From Nectonema munidae (Eukaryota; Nematomorpha; Nectonematoida; Nectonematidae), in assembly GCA_030549495.1 (NCBI GenBank), contig JAUIRK010000757.1:1-64000 (forward strand): DNA of 64,000 nucleotides, given 5' to 3'. Under the pieces are notes generated by a model. It was not told the DNA's origin and ran no database searches. It saw nothing but the letters and a program-made list of their open reading frames with translations. Positions within the stretch are counted from its first letter, which is position 1. Each line of letters begins with the position of its first letter. Positions 11,746 through 63,601 of this stretch are shown here, piece after piece. The position numbers and the translations under genes were made by a program.

Positions 11746-13523
11746 TCTCAGCGACATTTCCTTTTCATTTTAAAGGATTATAATGTTTTACACCACCTAT
11801 TTGGTTATTTATAAAAAATTTGCCAATATCTCTAGCATTTAATGGGTTTCCATTTATATTGAAATGTAAAATAATGAATTAAAAAGATTTATTTTGAGAA
11901 AAAATATGTTCTTAACTCTTGGAGAACGCGAATTTTGAACACTAATATGACGGAGTTTATATATTTAAAGCGGATGGTCTACATTTCTTTGTACACACAC
12001 ACATGTTGCACACTGATCCTTAAAGGAAAGACTCAAAGTTGTTGATAAATCATTTTTGTGACAATTTTGTAAGCCAAATTTTAGGAAAACCTTTCTAAAC
12101 ACTGAAACTTGCTTACGTGTGTTCCAAGAATTTCGCTAAAACAAAAATTGTTTTCTTTTCTCTAATAAAATGACTTGCAGAATATATTGTGATCGATAGC
12201 AAGAAGTGATAAATGTAGGAAATGATTGACTCCCGAATTAGCCAAAAGTATCGATAGAAAACTGATAATGGTAAGTTTAATTTATTAAATTTTACTAGTA
12301 ATAATATAATCAACCACACTATACACACATACATTTATAAGCATGTCATACTTGGATATAGAATTGTTTCGGAAAAATTGTAAGAACATTTATTACAAAA
12401 ATTTAATTAAAATAAGTATACATGCATATATATATATTTCTATTTCTATTTATAGTTAAATTTATTTATAATGCCAAGACAATCAATATAAGCAATATTT
12501 GATCAGCACAATACTTGAATTTCTTAAAAAAGGGCGGACGCGAAAAAAAAAAATTCTTGAAATAGATGGAATTGAATTGTGGAGCATTTGCTATTATTAA
12601 AGGAATAGTCATAGAGAAATCCTAAAAGGACGGCTTTGAAAACACTTTTAAAAAATTGGAAAACAAGAAAATATAATGCAAGACATCTTTTGTTCTGGTA
12701 TAACTGCGTGGATTCCAAACTTCCTTCGCCCTTGAGAAGATTGAAAATTTACAAGCACTCTCAAAGCCCTCTTTTTGCTTTTAAATTTTGACATTTGTTG
12801 GAAAATTCCTCAATCTAATTTCTTTAATTTTAAATAAGATAATTCAAAATGATAAAAATATAAAGTATAGAACATATTTTATAGAGAGATAAGAATACAA
12901 ATTATAATGAATAATTTCTTAATTCGCTTCATTGAAGCCAATTGAAGGCAAAAAGTGTGATTTAGATTTAGAGTGTGGATGTTGATATAAATTATTATTG
13001 ATATTGATTTCTTATCCATTATAGCGTTCCTTTTAAAAAACATCAAGAAATTGAAAAAACAAAAAATATGTAAAAAAGAAATTTATTCAGTTAGATATGT
13101 CTCTGTATGTGTGTCTGTGTGTTTAAATGCATGGCTTTCTTTTAGCACTTACAGTGAACTTGAGGAAAATGTGTTTTAAATTAAAAAAAAAGCTATCAAC
13201 TTTGCTAAATTAAATTCTAAAATTTTTGAATGCAAAGAAAATAAGTACTTCATACGCTTTAAGAGGAATATTTAAAAAATAGTGTAGTTCTTTGAATTGC
13301 GCAAAATTTTCCAAAGTTTTCAATATCAAAAATCAAATATTTGAAAATTGTTCATGATTTAAATTTATTTTTGTCATTATTCACACAGATTTGTCCAAGG
13401 AAAAAATACCTCTTCATACTTGTAAAGATACGTATGTTTGTATCAGGGGAATCGAAGCTAGGTGGACTGGATTTTAGTACCGTGGTCTGCTGAATCAAAA
13501 TGGCCACTTTGACTATGAGATTT

Positions 13524-13610
13524 GAAGATTGGACAAAGAGAAAACTTTATTGAAATATGCGGACTTCATTAATCCGGTTCCTTCATTTTCCGTATACAAA
13601 TAAATTTTTT
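13524..13610 (+). repeat. dispersed repeat, partner of 17319-17402 (inverted)
   Basis: About 85 bases, from GAAGATTG through GAGAAAACTTTATTGAAATA to CGTATACAAATAAATTTTTT, recur in reverse complement 3.8 kb to the right with few differences. The flanking sequence is unrelated, so these are two insertions of one repeat in opposite orientation. They are not the ends of one element. Confidence 0.6.
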
Positions 13611-15442
13611 TATCTCAAAATTTTTTTCTCCTCTTTTCATATCTCAAATAAAATAATTTTAATAAAAAAATTATTGTGCATTTAACATTTTTCGTAAAAT
13701 AATTGAGTTATATTGATATATTCAAAATTTTTTATCAATTATAAAAAAAATGTATATATCGGATCGATTTGATGTAAAGTTAAATAATTTCAACTTTATC
13801 AATATTAAATGAAATTTTATTTTTATATTAAAATTTATGCAAAAATTTTTTAATAAACATTAAATTTGATCAATCTTCTATATAGATACTCTCAGCTAAC
13901 TAACGATAGCTGCTCTGCTTCCAATACTTATCACTTCTTGCTATCTATCATATTTCTATTTGAGATCCATTCTCTTCAAGTACACAGGTATAAGAAAAAC
14001 ATATACGCAGCGCCATTATCGGCAATATACTCTATAATAATAATAATAATGTCGTCTTTTATGATTCACCCATTATAGCAATGATCATATTCCAAATCTG
14101 AATACAGTATATTATACATAGATATAATAAATAAATCAGTTCCTCTATATTCTTTGATTCAATGCATGCGCTGATTTTTTTTTAAATAGTAATGTTCTTT
14201 CTGCAATTTCAACATTTTTATAAATTCTAGGTCATTAACCTGGACGGATATTTACCATTCAAGCCCCATTCCCTGGACAATAACTCTTTCTCTTAAAAAT
14301 AAAATGATTTATTTCAATGCTAAATCCTAATTTTCATACTTTGATCTTAAAGAACGCTAATTTTGAATGTCATTTCGAAGATTGAAAAGATGAACGAATT
14401 TTTGCTCATGGCGATGAAACAGTGAAGTAGGCATTTGAAAGCAGTCGGTTATACAATCGTTTATTTTAGATAACGTCTACATTTTATACGAAAAGAGCTC
14501 TTTCTTTTTTAAACGTAGTAATGGGGGAGGGGGGGGGCGAGAGAAAGTGATATTTAACGAGATGCTAAATGGTAGTAGAGAATGTCTTTTCCTGTTTTTA
14601 AATGCAAAATACGTATATAAATATCAATATTCATATTTCATAAAAACAAAACTTAATTTAAAATAAAATACATGATTGGGCGATCGTTTGGAGTTGCTTT
14701 TGTTATTTCTTAGTGGTGGATGAGGAGTCCTTTCATGTTTTCCTTTCGTAATTCGGCAAAAATAAACGCGTCTGACAAAGACAAGAAAGTAATGAAATTG
14801 AGTGCTTCCTAGTTTCTTTCAAGTCATTACCCAATTATAACTTTTCGCTAAGTCAACAACCCATTCAAAGTATATACCATTTTTAGTTCTATTTTGTCTT
14901 TTTGCACTTCTCATTTATCCTTTCGCAATTCTGTTTTCTTCAACTTTTTTTAAATTTTAGTTTAATATTTTGACTTTCACACGATGAAATTTTTTTTATT
15001 TTCTGCAAAAAAATGAGAAACTAAATAACTTCAATATTTTAATTATTTCGCAAAAATAAATCTTACTTTTCTTCATTAACTTTTTCCATTACTATAAATT
15101 TTTACTCTCTTCATATCATTCTGAAATTTCCCTATTTTTGTCTTATTAGTTTAAAAAGAGAATTAACATTAAAATTTAATTTTGTTAAGTTGGAATCATA
15201 ATTCACTCTATACATGTGGCAAAGTTTGATTAGAAAGTTTGTTATAATCTGAAAATAATAAATAATGAGCTTGATAAAATCAGAAATCTGGAAACGAAAT
15301 AGAAACAGACGAAAGAGATATTGGGAATTATATGTAATGCCCCGTTTGGCGCTTCCAAATAAAAATTTGTAGCAGATAAGTTACTGTATATAAATGTAAA
15401 GAAAGTATTGCTGAGCGGTCATGAATAAAAGTTGAAGGATAT

Positions 15443-15687
15443 AAAAGGAAAATAAGTAAAACTATCATTCAAACAATTTGACAAACTTTATCAATTTTAG
15501 ACGAATCTGGTCTTCTTCAGGTAAATAAACAAATCGTTAAATGAACAACATTGATTAATAAAATAATCACATGATAACATCAATGCCATTTCACGATTTG
15601 TTTATTCATCTGAAAAAGAACGGAGTGGTGGAAAATTAATAAAGTTTGTCAACTTGTTTGAATAAAAGTTTTACTTATTTTCCTTTT
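15443..15687. repeat. foldback (long hairpin) element
   Basis: The left arm (about 15443-15543) starts AAAGGAAAATAAGTAAAACT and contains GACAAACTTTATCAATTTT. The right arm (about 15587-15687) is its imperfect reverse complement. The loop is about 40 bases. The transcript would form a hairpin of about 100 bp. There is no coding capacity; it is probably a MITE or foldback element. Confidence 0.75.
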
Positions 15688-17318
15688 ACTGTATACATGT
15701 GCAAATCTTTTTATATGCGTGAGAATTGTAATCGTGGATGCATTAGGCATCGCTGTGATACCCTAGAGTAGGCTTCAGTGACATATAGTACGTTTGTCAG
15801 ATGTGGCACGCCAAAAAAATAAATGTACTTTTTGCCTACAACCATATGGGGTAATAAAATAGTTCTGTTGTAACGAGTTTCAAAAGCATGTTCTCTGAAA
15901 TCGGTTTGACTCAAACACTATATGACATTAGCACGCGTAATGCGTTTTTTCTTAAGAAAAAGGGGGCCCGGGATCATTGGAAACATTGAAATGAGTCGTT
16001 TTCACTACACGGTTGAAAGGCCTTGTCAGGAAAATGCCTTTTTGAAAATGATTACGCTAAAATCTAAATTGTTATTCATTTGTTATATTTGAAAGTTTAT
16101 ATTGATTATTTGTTATCAAAAAATCAAATTATCCAATGAGAAAAATATTAAAAATTTTAATGGGCTTAAAAAAATCTTGAAAATTTATTTGCACTAAAAA
16201 ATCGCAGAGCTATTATAACTTAATAAATATGACATAATAAAGCAATCACCTTAATCCCGAAAATAAGCGAAGACCAGAAAGTGCAGCTATAAAATTGTGA
16301 ATGTGTATTAAGATATTCGTATACTTCACGGTTTATTTCAGCTAGTGTGGGTATATTAGTTTAAATTCGGCATATTTCGTTATATTTAGGTATTTCCGAG
16401 ATGTTAATTTCGGTATATTTATGTTTGAAAGCAACGAATGAAAAAATATTAACATTTTTATCAACATAACGACAAAATTACAAGTTTAGTAGCACGCAAA
16501 TGCAAAAAGTGACAAATTTTGCCAAAAATAGCTTGGCATGGCTACACTGGTTTAGACATTAAATCCGAGAGGAGCCATATAAATATACTATTTCAGTTTT
16601 AAAAATCGGCATTACCTTCAAATGCGGGCAAACATGTGTGTATTAATTAAAGCATTCGTATATTTTTTGCTTCAACAAAGTTAGAGTCAAGCATAGTGCG
16701 TAAGTTATAATAATCAAAGTATTGATTATTATTTTTCCTTTTTTATGAATAAATTGAAATTCTATATATATATATATATATATGAGTTTTTCAAATTTTG
16801 AACTTTATAACTTACTGGCTCAATGAAAAGTGCGAAGAAAAGTCAATAAAGTTCATTATTGTTTGCACTGAAAAAGTCGTAAAAGGCGATTTTTAAATCA
16901 ATTTGGCAAATAGTTGACACCTTTTTTGAAGTTTTTTCGGTCGATAAAAGTTAATTTTTTTAGCTAAGTCAATGAAATTTATTAAATATTTTTGCTGTCG
17001 TAAATGAAAAATGTCAAGTTTTTTTAGCGAAAAAATTTAAAAAAGTACAAAAAAATTTTTTCTAAAGTAGTAGGTTACAATTTTTTGTATTTTTTATAAC
17101 ATTTTAAATTAAATTTTTTTTCATATACATTTTATATAAGTTATAGCTGTTCCCCTTTCATAGCAATACTTGTTATTCGTCAATATAATATACAAGAAAA
17201 TGGAAGCGTGGAGGAAGCTGGTATTTCTCTGAGTGGTAAATGTTCGGTCAACTTCAAACAAATTTCAATGGAAGAAAAGTCATTTCTTGTAACAAAAAAA
17301 AAATAAATAAATAAAAAA

Positions 17319-17402
17319 AAATTTATTTGTATACGAAAAATGAACGAACTGGATTAATGAAGTCCGCATATTTCAATAAAGTTTTCTCTTTTTTCAATCT
17401 TC
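17319..17402 (-). repeat. dispersed repeat, partner of 13524-13610 (inverted)
   Basis: This is the reverse complement of the left copy, with GTATACGAAAAATGAACGAA and GGATTAATGAAGTCCGCATA inside. Adjacent A-rich tracts differ between the two copies. Confidence 0.6.
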
Positions 17403-17609
17403 ATTTTTTTGTATGTTTAAAAGCAATTCAAATCTGCACACAAATAAAGCAATACGGGTTAGGGAAATGACAAAAAATCCAAAGTTTCAAGGAGCAGCAT
17501 AAGATAGCATTTCAAATTTAAAAATTCTTTTAACCATATGATTTTAAAAAGCACTCAGAAAAAAAGTTTTTTCCAATTTACACTAAAAGAAAATAATTAT
17601 AAAGTAATC

Positions 17610-17750
17610 ATTGTGGACGGACGTTTATTACTATAACTCAAGGTTTTGGGTTCAATTCCGCTACCAAGCTTCCTTCCCCCATAGTTCGATACAGGCGGTG
17701 CAATTGTGCCTTTTCGATGAAAACACCCCACGGTAACTTTACCTACTTTT
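17610..17750 (+). repeat. tRNA-derived SINE family 1, copy
   Basis: It has the same block order as the other copies: CTCAAGGTTTTGGGTTCAAT, then CATAGTTCGATACAGGCGGT and CTTTTCGATGAAAACACCCC. The B box has mutated to GGTTCAATTCC. Confidence 0.7.
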
Positions 17751-18769
17751 TAGTCTATTTTTTTTATGAATAGAAAAATTAAAAAAAAACTTTAGCTGAA
17801 AGAAAATGGGATATTTGAAATACAGGATAGGCATATTCAATACTCCTATACTTTCACTATACCCTCAAATATGATCATTGAAAGTGATATATATATATAT
17901 AATATATCCATCTCCATTTAGTAAGAGGATATGGAAAAGTATATTTCAGTAAAGTTTCCTTGAGTGAGGTGTATGGGAAAAAGTTTAAAGGAAGAAAATG
18001 CAATGAAAAGCGTGTTAGACTATGAATTGAATATGCACTTAATATGAAGTAGTTGTATGACTTACATCACCAGCGTTGACGGATGTGGTATGCTTACTTC
18101 AATTAATATTATATACAGATATTAAATTAGGAATGATTTTTTTTTAAAATTGTAAAATTTAGCAGAGAAATCAATAAGAATTTTGAAAGGCGTTCAATAT
18201 GTACAGTGTAGTACACGTCCTCGGAGAAAAGTTGAATTTCTCACATTGACAATTGATAAAAAAAATATTGAAATTTTTTTCCCCTTTGTACGGATCATGA
18301 CTTTTTACTCCACTTTAGGAAATAAAAATATATAATCTAGTGAAAAATTAACATCTAATTTTGGTTTAAACTATTGAGTAAAAATGGGAAATTTTTTTTT
18401 GTAATATGACATTCACATTTTTTAAATCAAGTTTTTTTCAGAATATTCATTATAAAAAAATTAATTTTTTTTGCAAATATCAATTTTTTATAGATATATT
18501 TCGGATAATTGGCATAAATGATACAATGAAAACACTTTTAAAAAATAATTTTCACAAAAAAATGAATAAAATTAACGCCATCTAAGTACAAAATAATATT
18601 TTTCTGTTTTATTTTCCTTCTAAGAAAAAATAAAAGATTTATTTTATAGTTATAAAAACAAAATAAGGAACATAAATTTGAAGTTATTACAATTAAAAAA
18701 ATAATATTTTAAATGATAGAATTTTCTTATTTTTGTTAGATAAAATTTTTTTTGTAAAGTGAGCAAAAA

Positions 18770-18906
18770 TGTTAAATTAGATACTGAGTTTCGATAACTC
18801 AAGGTCTTGGGTTCGATCCCGCATCAAGCCTACTTTCCTCATAGTTCGATACAAGCGGCGCAACTGGTCCTTCTCGACGGAACACTCCGCGGTACCATTA
18901 CCTTTT
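18770..18906 (+). repeat. tRNA-derived SINE family 1, best-preserved plus-strand copy
   Basis: It contains AACTCAAGGTCTTGG followed by GGTTCGATCCC at 18810-18820, a perfect RNA polymerase III B box. ATCAAGCCT, CTCATAGTTCGATACAAGCG and CGCGGTACC follow. The A-box-like region upstream (TTAGATACTGAGTTTCG) sits at tRNA spacing. Confidence 0.75.
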
Positions 18907-20341
18907 ATTTGTTGTTTCTTTTTATAAAGTATCTTTATATTATAGATAAAATTATAAAATAGTTTTTTCTACAAAAATACCTAAATTTGATCGATGTTCA
19001 ATTATTAGTCTGTTATGAAGAATTAAATACAAAAACCATTTTATTGGTTTTCCTGCAATTTAGATTATTATTATTATTGGAAAGAGATGAGACTATTTGA
19101 TTATTTCTGTGAAAAAAAGGAATAAACACAAAAAATATACTCAAAAATATTTTCCTTTTTGGAACTTTAGGAGTTGAATTTATTTCAGAAATACTTATCA
19201 CCTTCTTCAGAAAAGTGCACAATTAAAATTAAGTATGTTAGAAGACGAATCAAAAATTCTAAAATATAAATGAGTGCTAAGTATATTTAACTTCTTCTAT
19301 AAAGACATCTGAAGACTCTAGCATATTTTATTTTTTTATAAATAAAATTATAGAAAGTTATCATATTAAATTTATGTGTTCATTTTGTGAGGGGAGCTTT
19401 TCATACTATCACTCACATTTTAATTGAATGGCTGGAGTTAATTGAATAGTTGACCGAAGCAAGTAAGGGCTATATTACAAATTCTAATATTTTATCATTT
19501 TCATCATTCTTTTTCAAAGTGTTAGTTGCAAGTTTGCTTAACTTAGTTAAAAAGGACTTTGTCAAATATGATGTCTAGATATTTATAGGTTTGGTGTATC
19601 ATAAGTACAAAATAAGTTTGGCTAAAGACTTTTTTCTTGGATTTGTTGAAAAAATCGAGTTGTGGGTGGGAATGAAATATTTTTAAAAACACTCAATTAT
19701 AAGATTTCCTTAAAATACAAAATAACGTGATTCCCATAAGGCTATTTAATTGATGAAAATTTTAGTTATGTAAAAATGAAATTTTATTTGGAAGAACCAA
19801 ACTATTTTGGCTTGAAACAAGCCAAATTTAAAATAACTTGTGTTTGTTCCATTGGCGTATCCATCGTAACGTTGCTTCATAACATACACGAATATTTCAA
19901 CTTTATCTCCCGTATATTTTAACCAAATTTTCTAAATGAAGTTACTTTATTATTCCCACTATTATTCTTTTTAATATTTTCCAGGATTCCTTTTGGAAAA
20001 TTAATGTTTTGCTTTTCTTTTTCAATGAATTTTCGAGTATAAAAGTATTTGTATCGTCATTTAAATACTTCGAAAACATTTTTTTTAATTGAGCAGAGCA
20101 ATTTGAAGAAATAGATCAATCAGTGTGAAATACTCTAAAATATTTCTACAAAGTAATGCCGGCATGAGACGTGAATCATTCTCTGCCGGGTTCTTTTCAG
20201 GGAGAGAACAAGTATTCTGACTTTTTTTAAATTTTTTGTTAAAATGAAAATTTTGAGTTAAGTAAAAATATCATTTTTTTTATTAAAAAATACTTTTTAT
20301 TAAAAAAAAACTTATAAAAATGTGAAAAAAGTTATTTTTAA

Positions 20342-20457
20342 CCCATTTAGTACCAATGTTGCCAAAGGGAATGTACACAACTTCCGTAATCTCCATTTAA
20401 TCATATACAAAACAAGAAATCGTCCGCGTTTCCTTTGAGAACATTGGACTAAATGGG
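20342..20457. mobile_element. TTAA-flanked MITE, copy 2 (116 bp)
   Basis: The ends are CCCATTTAGTACCAATGTT and the reverse complement of CCCATTTAGTCCAATGTT. TTAA lies on both sides (20338-20341 and 20458-20461). It belongs to the same family as 1078-1207 and 38847-38975. Confidence 0.78.
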
Positions 20458-21209
20458 TTAAGTCAACAAACATAATGATTTACTTCGCCACATATATAAA
20501 ATTATTCGCCTCCTTCATATTTAAAAAAAAAGAAGCTTCTTGACAACAAATATAAATTATACAAAGAGCATCCATCCCCTTCCTTATTTAGATTGATTAA
20601 ATGTTGTAGTAATTTGTATAAATAGTTTAATTATAAGTAAAATTGTTCAATTATTTTTATTTCTAGATTTCACGTGACTAAGCAAGGACCAAGGAATGCG
20701 TTTATAAATAGGGAACATTGTGTTGGAGAATATCAAAAACATTTCCAAATCAATGATGCAAATGATAATTAATCAATCAAATACAGTCGATAAAAGTGTT
20801 CGTATTAGCGGTGAAAATTAAAATATGGGTTATTGAAGAACTATAAACTCACCTCGTGTATAGTAAGATGAATCTTTCGGAGATGAAAAGCCGATTAGTT
20901 AAATGCCTTTTTAAGAATATTCATTAGCTTTCTTTATCAATGAAATTGTACATATTTAAAGATGATTTAAATTTTTTGGTACAGCGATTTCACACTGATC
21001 CTCTCAAAGAATCAGGAAATCGTTGAAGTCATTTAGAAATAAAAATTGGATAAAATAAGTTAGAGAAGTAGGCAATTCAAAAGATATTTTTTCTTTTAGA
21101 ATAAAAAAAAATATTTTCAAGTATTTGGATCTTTATTTTGTACGTAATCTGAAAGTCATAGTCATAGACGCACTAAACACATTACAAAAAAAAAGAACAT
21201 AACATCGCC

Positions 21210-21463
21210 AACCTACCTGAGAAGCTGCGAATCGCCACGGCAGAACTAATCGCATTAACCATTTCTGGAATCCACTTCAAGGACAACCCTTTCTTCTATT
21301 TCGACTCGGTGCCGTTAAAAATAGAGGTGAAATCCACCTAAACGGGATTATCTCCAAAATGATCGACAACCACGAAAAGCAATTCTATCATCTCCAACAA
21401 AATTCCGACTAAATCAACACTATAGACAACCCTGCGGATATCTTTTCTAGAAGCACAAATGAC
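21210..21463 (+). pseudogene. decayed BEL/Pao-like retrotransposon RNase H fragment
   Basis: With one or more frame changes the plus strand reads TAELIALTISGIHF, then FFYFDSVP, then ISKMIDNHEKQFYHLQQNS and finally TIDNPADIFSRSTND. This order (a glutamate in an [AR]xEL motif, an FxxDS motif, an N-x-x-E-I block, and NPADxxSR) is that of the RNase H end of BEL/Pao pol. In-frame stops and frameshifts show it is dead. The direct repeat that begins at 21530 may be an LTR remnant. Confidence 0.6.
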
Positions 21464-21529
21464 AACAGAGTCAAAAGAAATAACTAAGAATTACTATAAA
21501 AGCCCCTGCATTAAGGACACGTAAACGTA

Positions 21530-21631
21530 ACGAAAATCTCGTTCTGAAAAAAAGACGAATAAGCACATCATGAGATAATTCTGGAATCCTTTCAAAGATT
21601 TTAATTTAATGTATCTTTATTAAATATTTAA
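21530..21631 (+). repeat. direct repeat, left copy
   Basis: About 100 bases starting ACGAAAATCTCGTTCTGAAA and containing GAATAAGCACATCATGAGAT and TTTAATTTAATGTATCTTTA recur almost exactly at 22342-22446, 812 bases to the right in the same orientation. It follows a BEL/Pao-like fragment and may be part of an LTR or of a 3' terminal region. Confidence 0.75.
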
Positions 21632-22341
21632 TAATATTACTGTTTCATTTTCAGTTTTTTCTTTTCTCTTGCTCCTCAAATTCACGCTCAAGAAAAGTAT
21701 CATCATCTCTCTCCAAGCCGTGGCAAATATTGATGGAGAGTCCAACGCGTCCACATCAATGACGACCAAATCGGCTCACGCAAGGTTCAACAATATTGAG
21801 AACACTCTTAGTTGAATACAAAAAAAGAGAACTCCATAGAAATTTTTTTAAAAAATACACATTACGTAATCTTAAAGCAGAAGATTTCTATTCTAATTTA
21901 TAAAATTTATTCAAAGTTCTGATTGTTTGCTTTCTTTTCAATGTTATTTTATATATTGAAAAAAGACGATTCTGGTCAAGAGAATCGGTTATATCTATGT
22001 GAGACAAAAAGGCTGATCATTAAATCGTGCATTATTTTACTGAAGTATCATCGTTCAAATTTTTTGGAGGAGAAGTTTTTTAAATTATAAATTTTTTTAC
22101 ATATGGGAATTTAATAACAGAAAAATATGTTGAAATTTCAAAAATCAAAGATTAACAAAGAATAACTTAAACACAAATTTAAATGATAATTAAAAAGTGT
22201 GTATTTTTTTTAACTTCTGAAGTACTTGAAAGTGTGGCACTTTCACAATAATAATGCAAAAAAGCAAATGTTAAAATAACGATATTTTTCGAAAACTTCA
22301 CCCTATATCGAATGAAGCGTATTATACACTCCCTCGCTACT

Positions 22342-22446
22342 ACGAAAATCTCGTTCTGAAAGAAAGACGAATAAGCACATCATGAGATAATTCTGGAATC
22401 CTTTCAAAGATTTTAATTTAATGTATCTTTATTATTAAATATTTAA
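22342..22446 (+). repeat. direct repeat, right copy
   Basis: It differs from the left copy mainly by GAAAG for GAAAA and an extra ATT in the terminal ATTATTAAATATTTA run. The 0.7 kb between the copies has no intact ORF. Confidence 0.75.
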
Positions 22447-24881
22447 GAAACAAATATGTATTGCATAAAGACAGAAGAAGGAATGTAAATGGACAAGTGT
22501 TCCCTCCTTTTCACTTTGCACTGTGTTCGATGTAGCAGTGAGTACATGAATGAGTCCTCTCTTTGCCATTCCCACTCACTTTGCAACAACTAAAAACAAA
22601 AGTGATGCAGTAGAAAAGAAAGAAGTCAGAGATACAAACGAGAAAAGCGTGAACAACGATTAACCCAACAAAGGAACACGAGATCATGCAATTTGATGCA
22701 AAAGTACCTTAAACGGTCAAAGAGCAGAGTCGACTATGCACGAGTTTATAAAAATATGATGGCCAGCGTTTATAAATTCTTTTTTATACAAAGCGTATGC
22801 TTTACATTAGACATAATGTGTTAATGGGCTAAAATCAAGAAATCTTGCGCATAAGCTAAAACAGATGATGAGATGAAATGCGTAAAAGCGTAATGAGAAA
22901 ATGCGAGTGCAAAGTTGTGTGTGAGAAATGCATTTGCTGCCAGAAAAAGGAGATGGCATCACGTAATTTGAGATAAAAGGGCATTAAATTCAAGAAATTG
23001 TCTGCATAAGTTAAAAAAAGTTTCAACGGCTTCATAAGGAATGGGGATCAGAATTTCAGAGGGATAAAATCATCTGCTTGGGCAAAGAATAAAAAATGAG
23101 TTGATATATCTGTTATAAAAAGACAAAAAGCAAGAAACAAAATTCGTGATTAGCTGAACAAGTATTACCCTTTATTTGGAATAAAATAAAAATACCTTTT
23201 TTAAACGTACAAACAAGAAATGAGTTGAAATTGAGTGGTACATTAAAAATAAACTTCTCCTTTGCTTTGATATGAAAATATACTATTATTAAAAATGACA
23301 TTATAGTCATTGATAACAAAATGTACAGTATTTTGCAAGTGCCCCTATATACGACAAAATAAGGTTGGGTAATTTGTATCCAATTAACGTAGTGGATGTT
23401 ACAAGATCATAGACATAAATATGTAGATGACGCAAAATAGCTTGCCTCCATAACTTTAGTCTTGAAAGATGTGTGTAGAAATAAAGTTCCCCTTTAAAAC
23501 GCTTGGCTTAGAATTTTTTCAACAGGGATATTATTCTTTACGATAACAATGGAACACGTTTGGGAGTAATGAAAGATTGCTCCTTCTAAACCTTAGAAGA
23601 ACATTTTATAAGCTCTTCAAGCATTGAAAAATCAGTTTTCTGTTTCTTTGTAGTTTCAGCGAAACGTTAAAAAAAAGACTAAAAACAAATACCCAGAACT
23701 CTAGGCAAAATGGCGTAGAGCATTTTTTCAAGCAGAATGACATGAATTGCCTATTTTAAAAAGGCATGCAAATACAATAAAGCATCTTTGAAAGGCTCAG
23801 CAATCTTTTGTTGAAGAAATTTAAAGCAATGATAAAGCTATTTGTAACGACCTTTCTTATTTTGCTTGCCAATTTTCAAGGTTATGAAGGCATTACTGCT
23901 CTTGAAACAAAAATCACTTTCTTTCATTCTTTTAATATTTCGATTCAAAATAATGCCTTCAAAAAAAGCTCCAAAAAAATAAAAATAAATATTCTCAATT
24001 TATTTATTCATCTAAAAAATCAAGATTTGGCAAAGATTTAAAATATTACACAAGTTATTCACAAGGAGAAAGTAATATTGACCTAGGTAACCTAGCCCCT
24101 ATAAATGCGTTGATAATTTTGCTCCGGTTACAGAAAGATCAGTACCTTTGTACAAACAAACTTCATATGAAAAAAGATGACAGAGTTTGGGCTTAACGAA
24201 TGACGTTGCGTTGGATAGTCTACTCTCACTTCGGGGGCTAGTTCGATTCACACAAATGTAATGATCAATCTGCGTAGAAAGAGATCTTGGATTAGCGTCG
24301 CTTGTAACGTTATTCAAATTGCTTACTCGCATTCATCCTAATGCATCTTAAAAAGTAAAAATGGAAATATTTTAATTTATTGTGAAATTACAAATAAACA
24401 TCCGCGCTTAATCACAAAGAAACTTCCCGAAAAAGGATTTCCTTATAATAATAATAATCTCAATGTGAGCGTTTTTTTATTATTTTAAAGTAGAACTATG
24501 TGCAAAAATTTGGGAATAAAATTAAAGATTTACAAGCATGAAACTAAGATCTAAAGTCCATAAGTTTGAAGCAAAATTGGTTAAGTTTTTTTAGTTTCAT
24601 TTTGAATAAGACATAATGTGGTTCACTAATAATAATTTGCAAATATACTTTCCTAAGTACAGTCAAAACGGAATCACGAGATTTAGGCAACTATCAAAAG
24701 TGCTCTTTGTGAAGAGATGTTTGCATAATGGAGGCCGAATAAGCTGAATCAGTGACAAGAATTTAAACTAGTGGCTATAGAGAGGTCAAAGGCAGCTAAA
24801 GAGGTGCATATAATTCCCAAGCCATATGTGACCGTTTCGCCCCTACCCCAGATCGCCAAATGTCAAGAAGAATAGCGCTGT
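22447..24881. other. intergenic stretch downstream of WDFY3, no gene supported
   Basis: No domain can be recognised on either strand. A short plus-strand frame at 23826-24041 begins with a hydrophobic, signal-peptide-like segment, but its rest is lysine/asparagine-rich AT translation and I do not call it. Poly(A) signals for the minus-strand WDFY3 transcript would lie here. AATAAA occurs on the minus strand near 24373. Confidence 0.4.

Positions 24882-63601
<38,720 letters not shown>

Noticed and set aside
23826-24041. Small secreted-protein-like frame with hydrophobic start
   Set aside because: Only the first 20 residues look meaningful; the rest is low-complexity AT translation.
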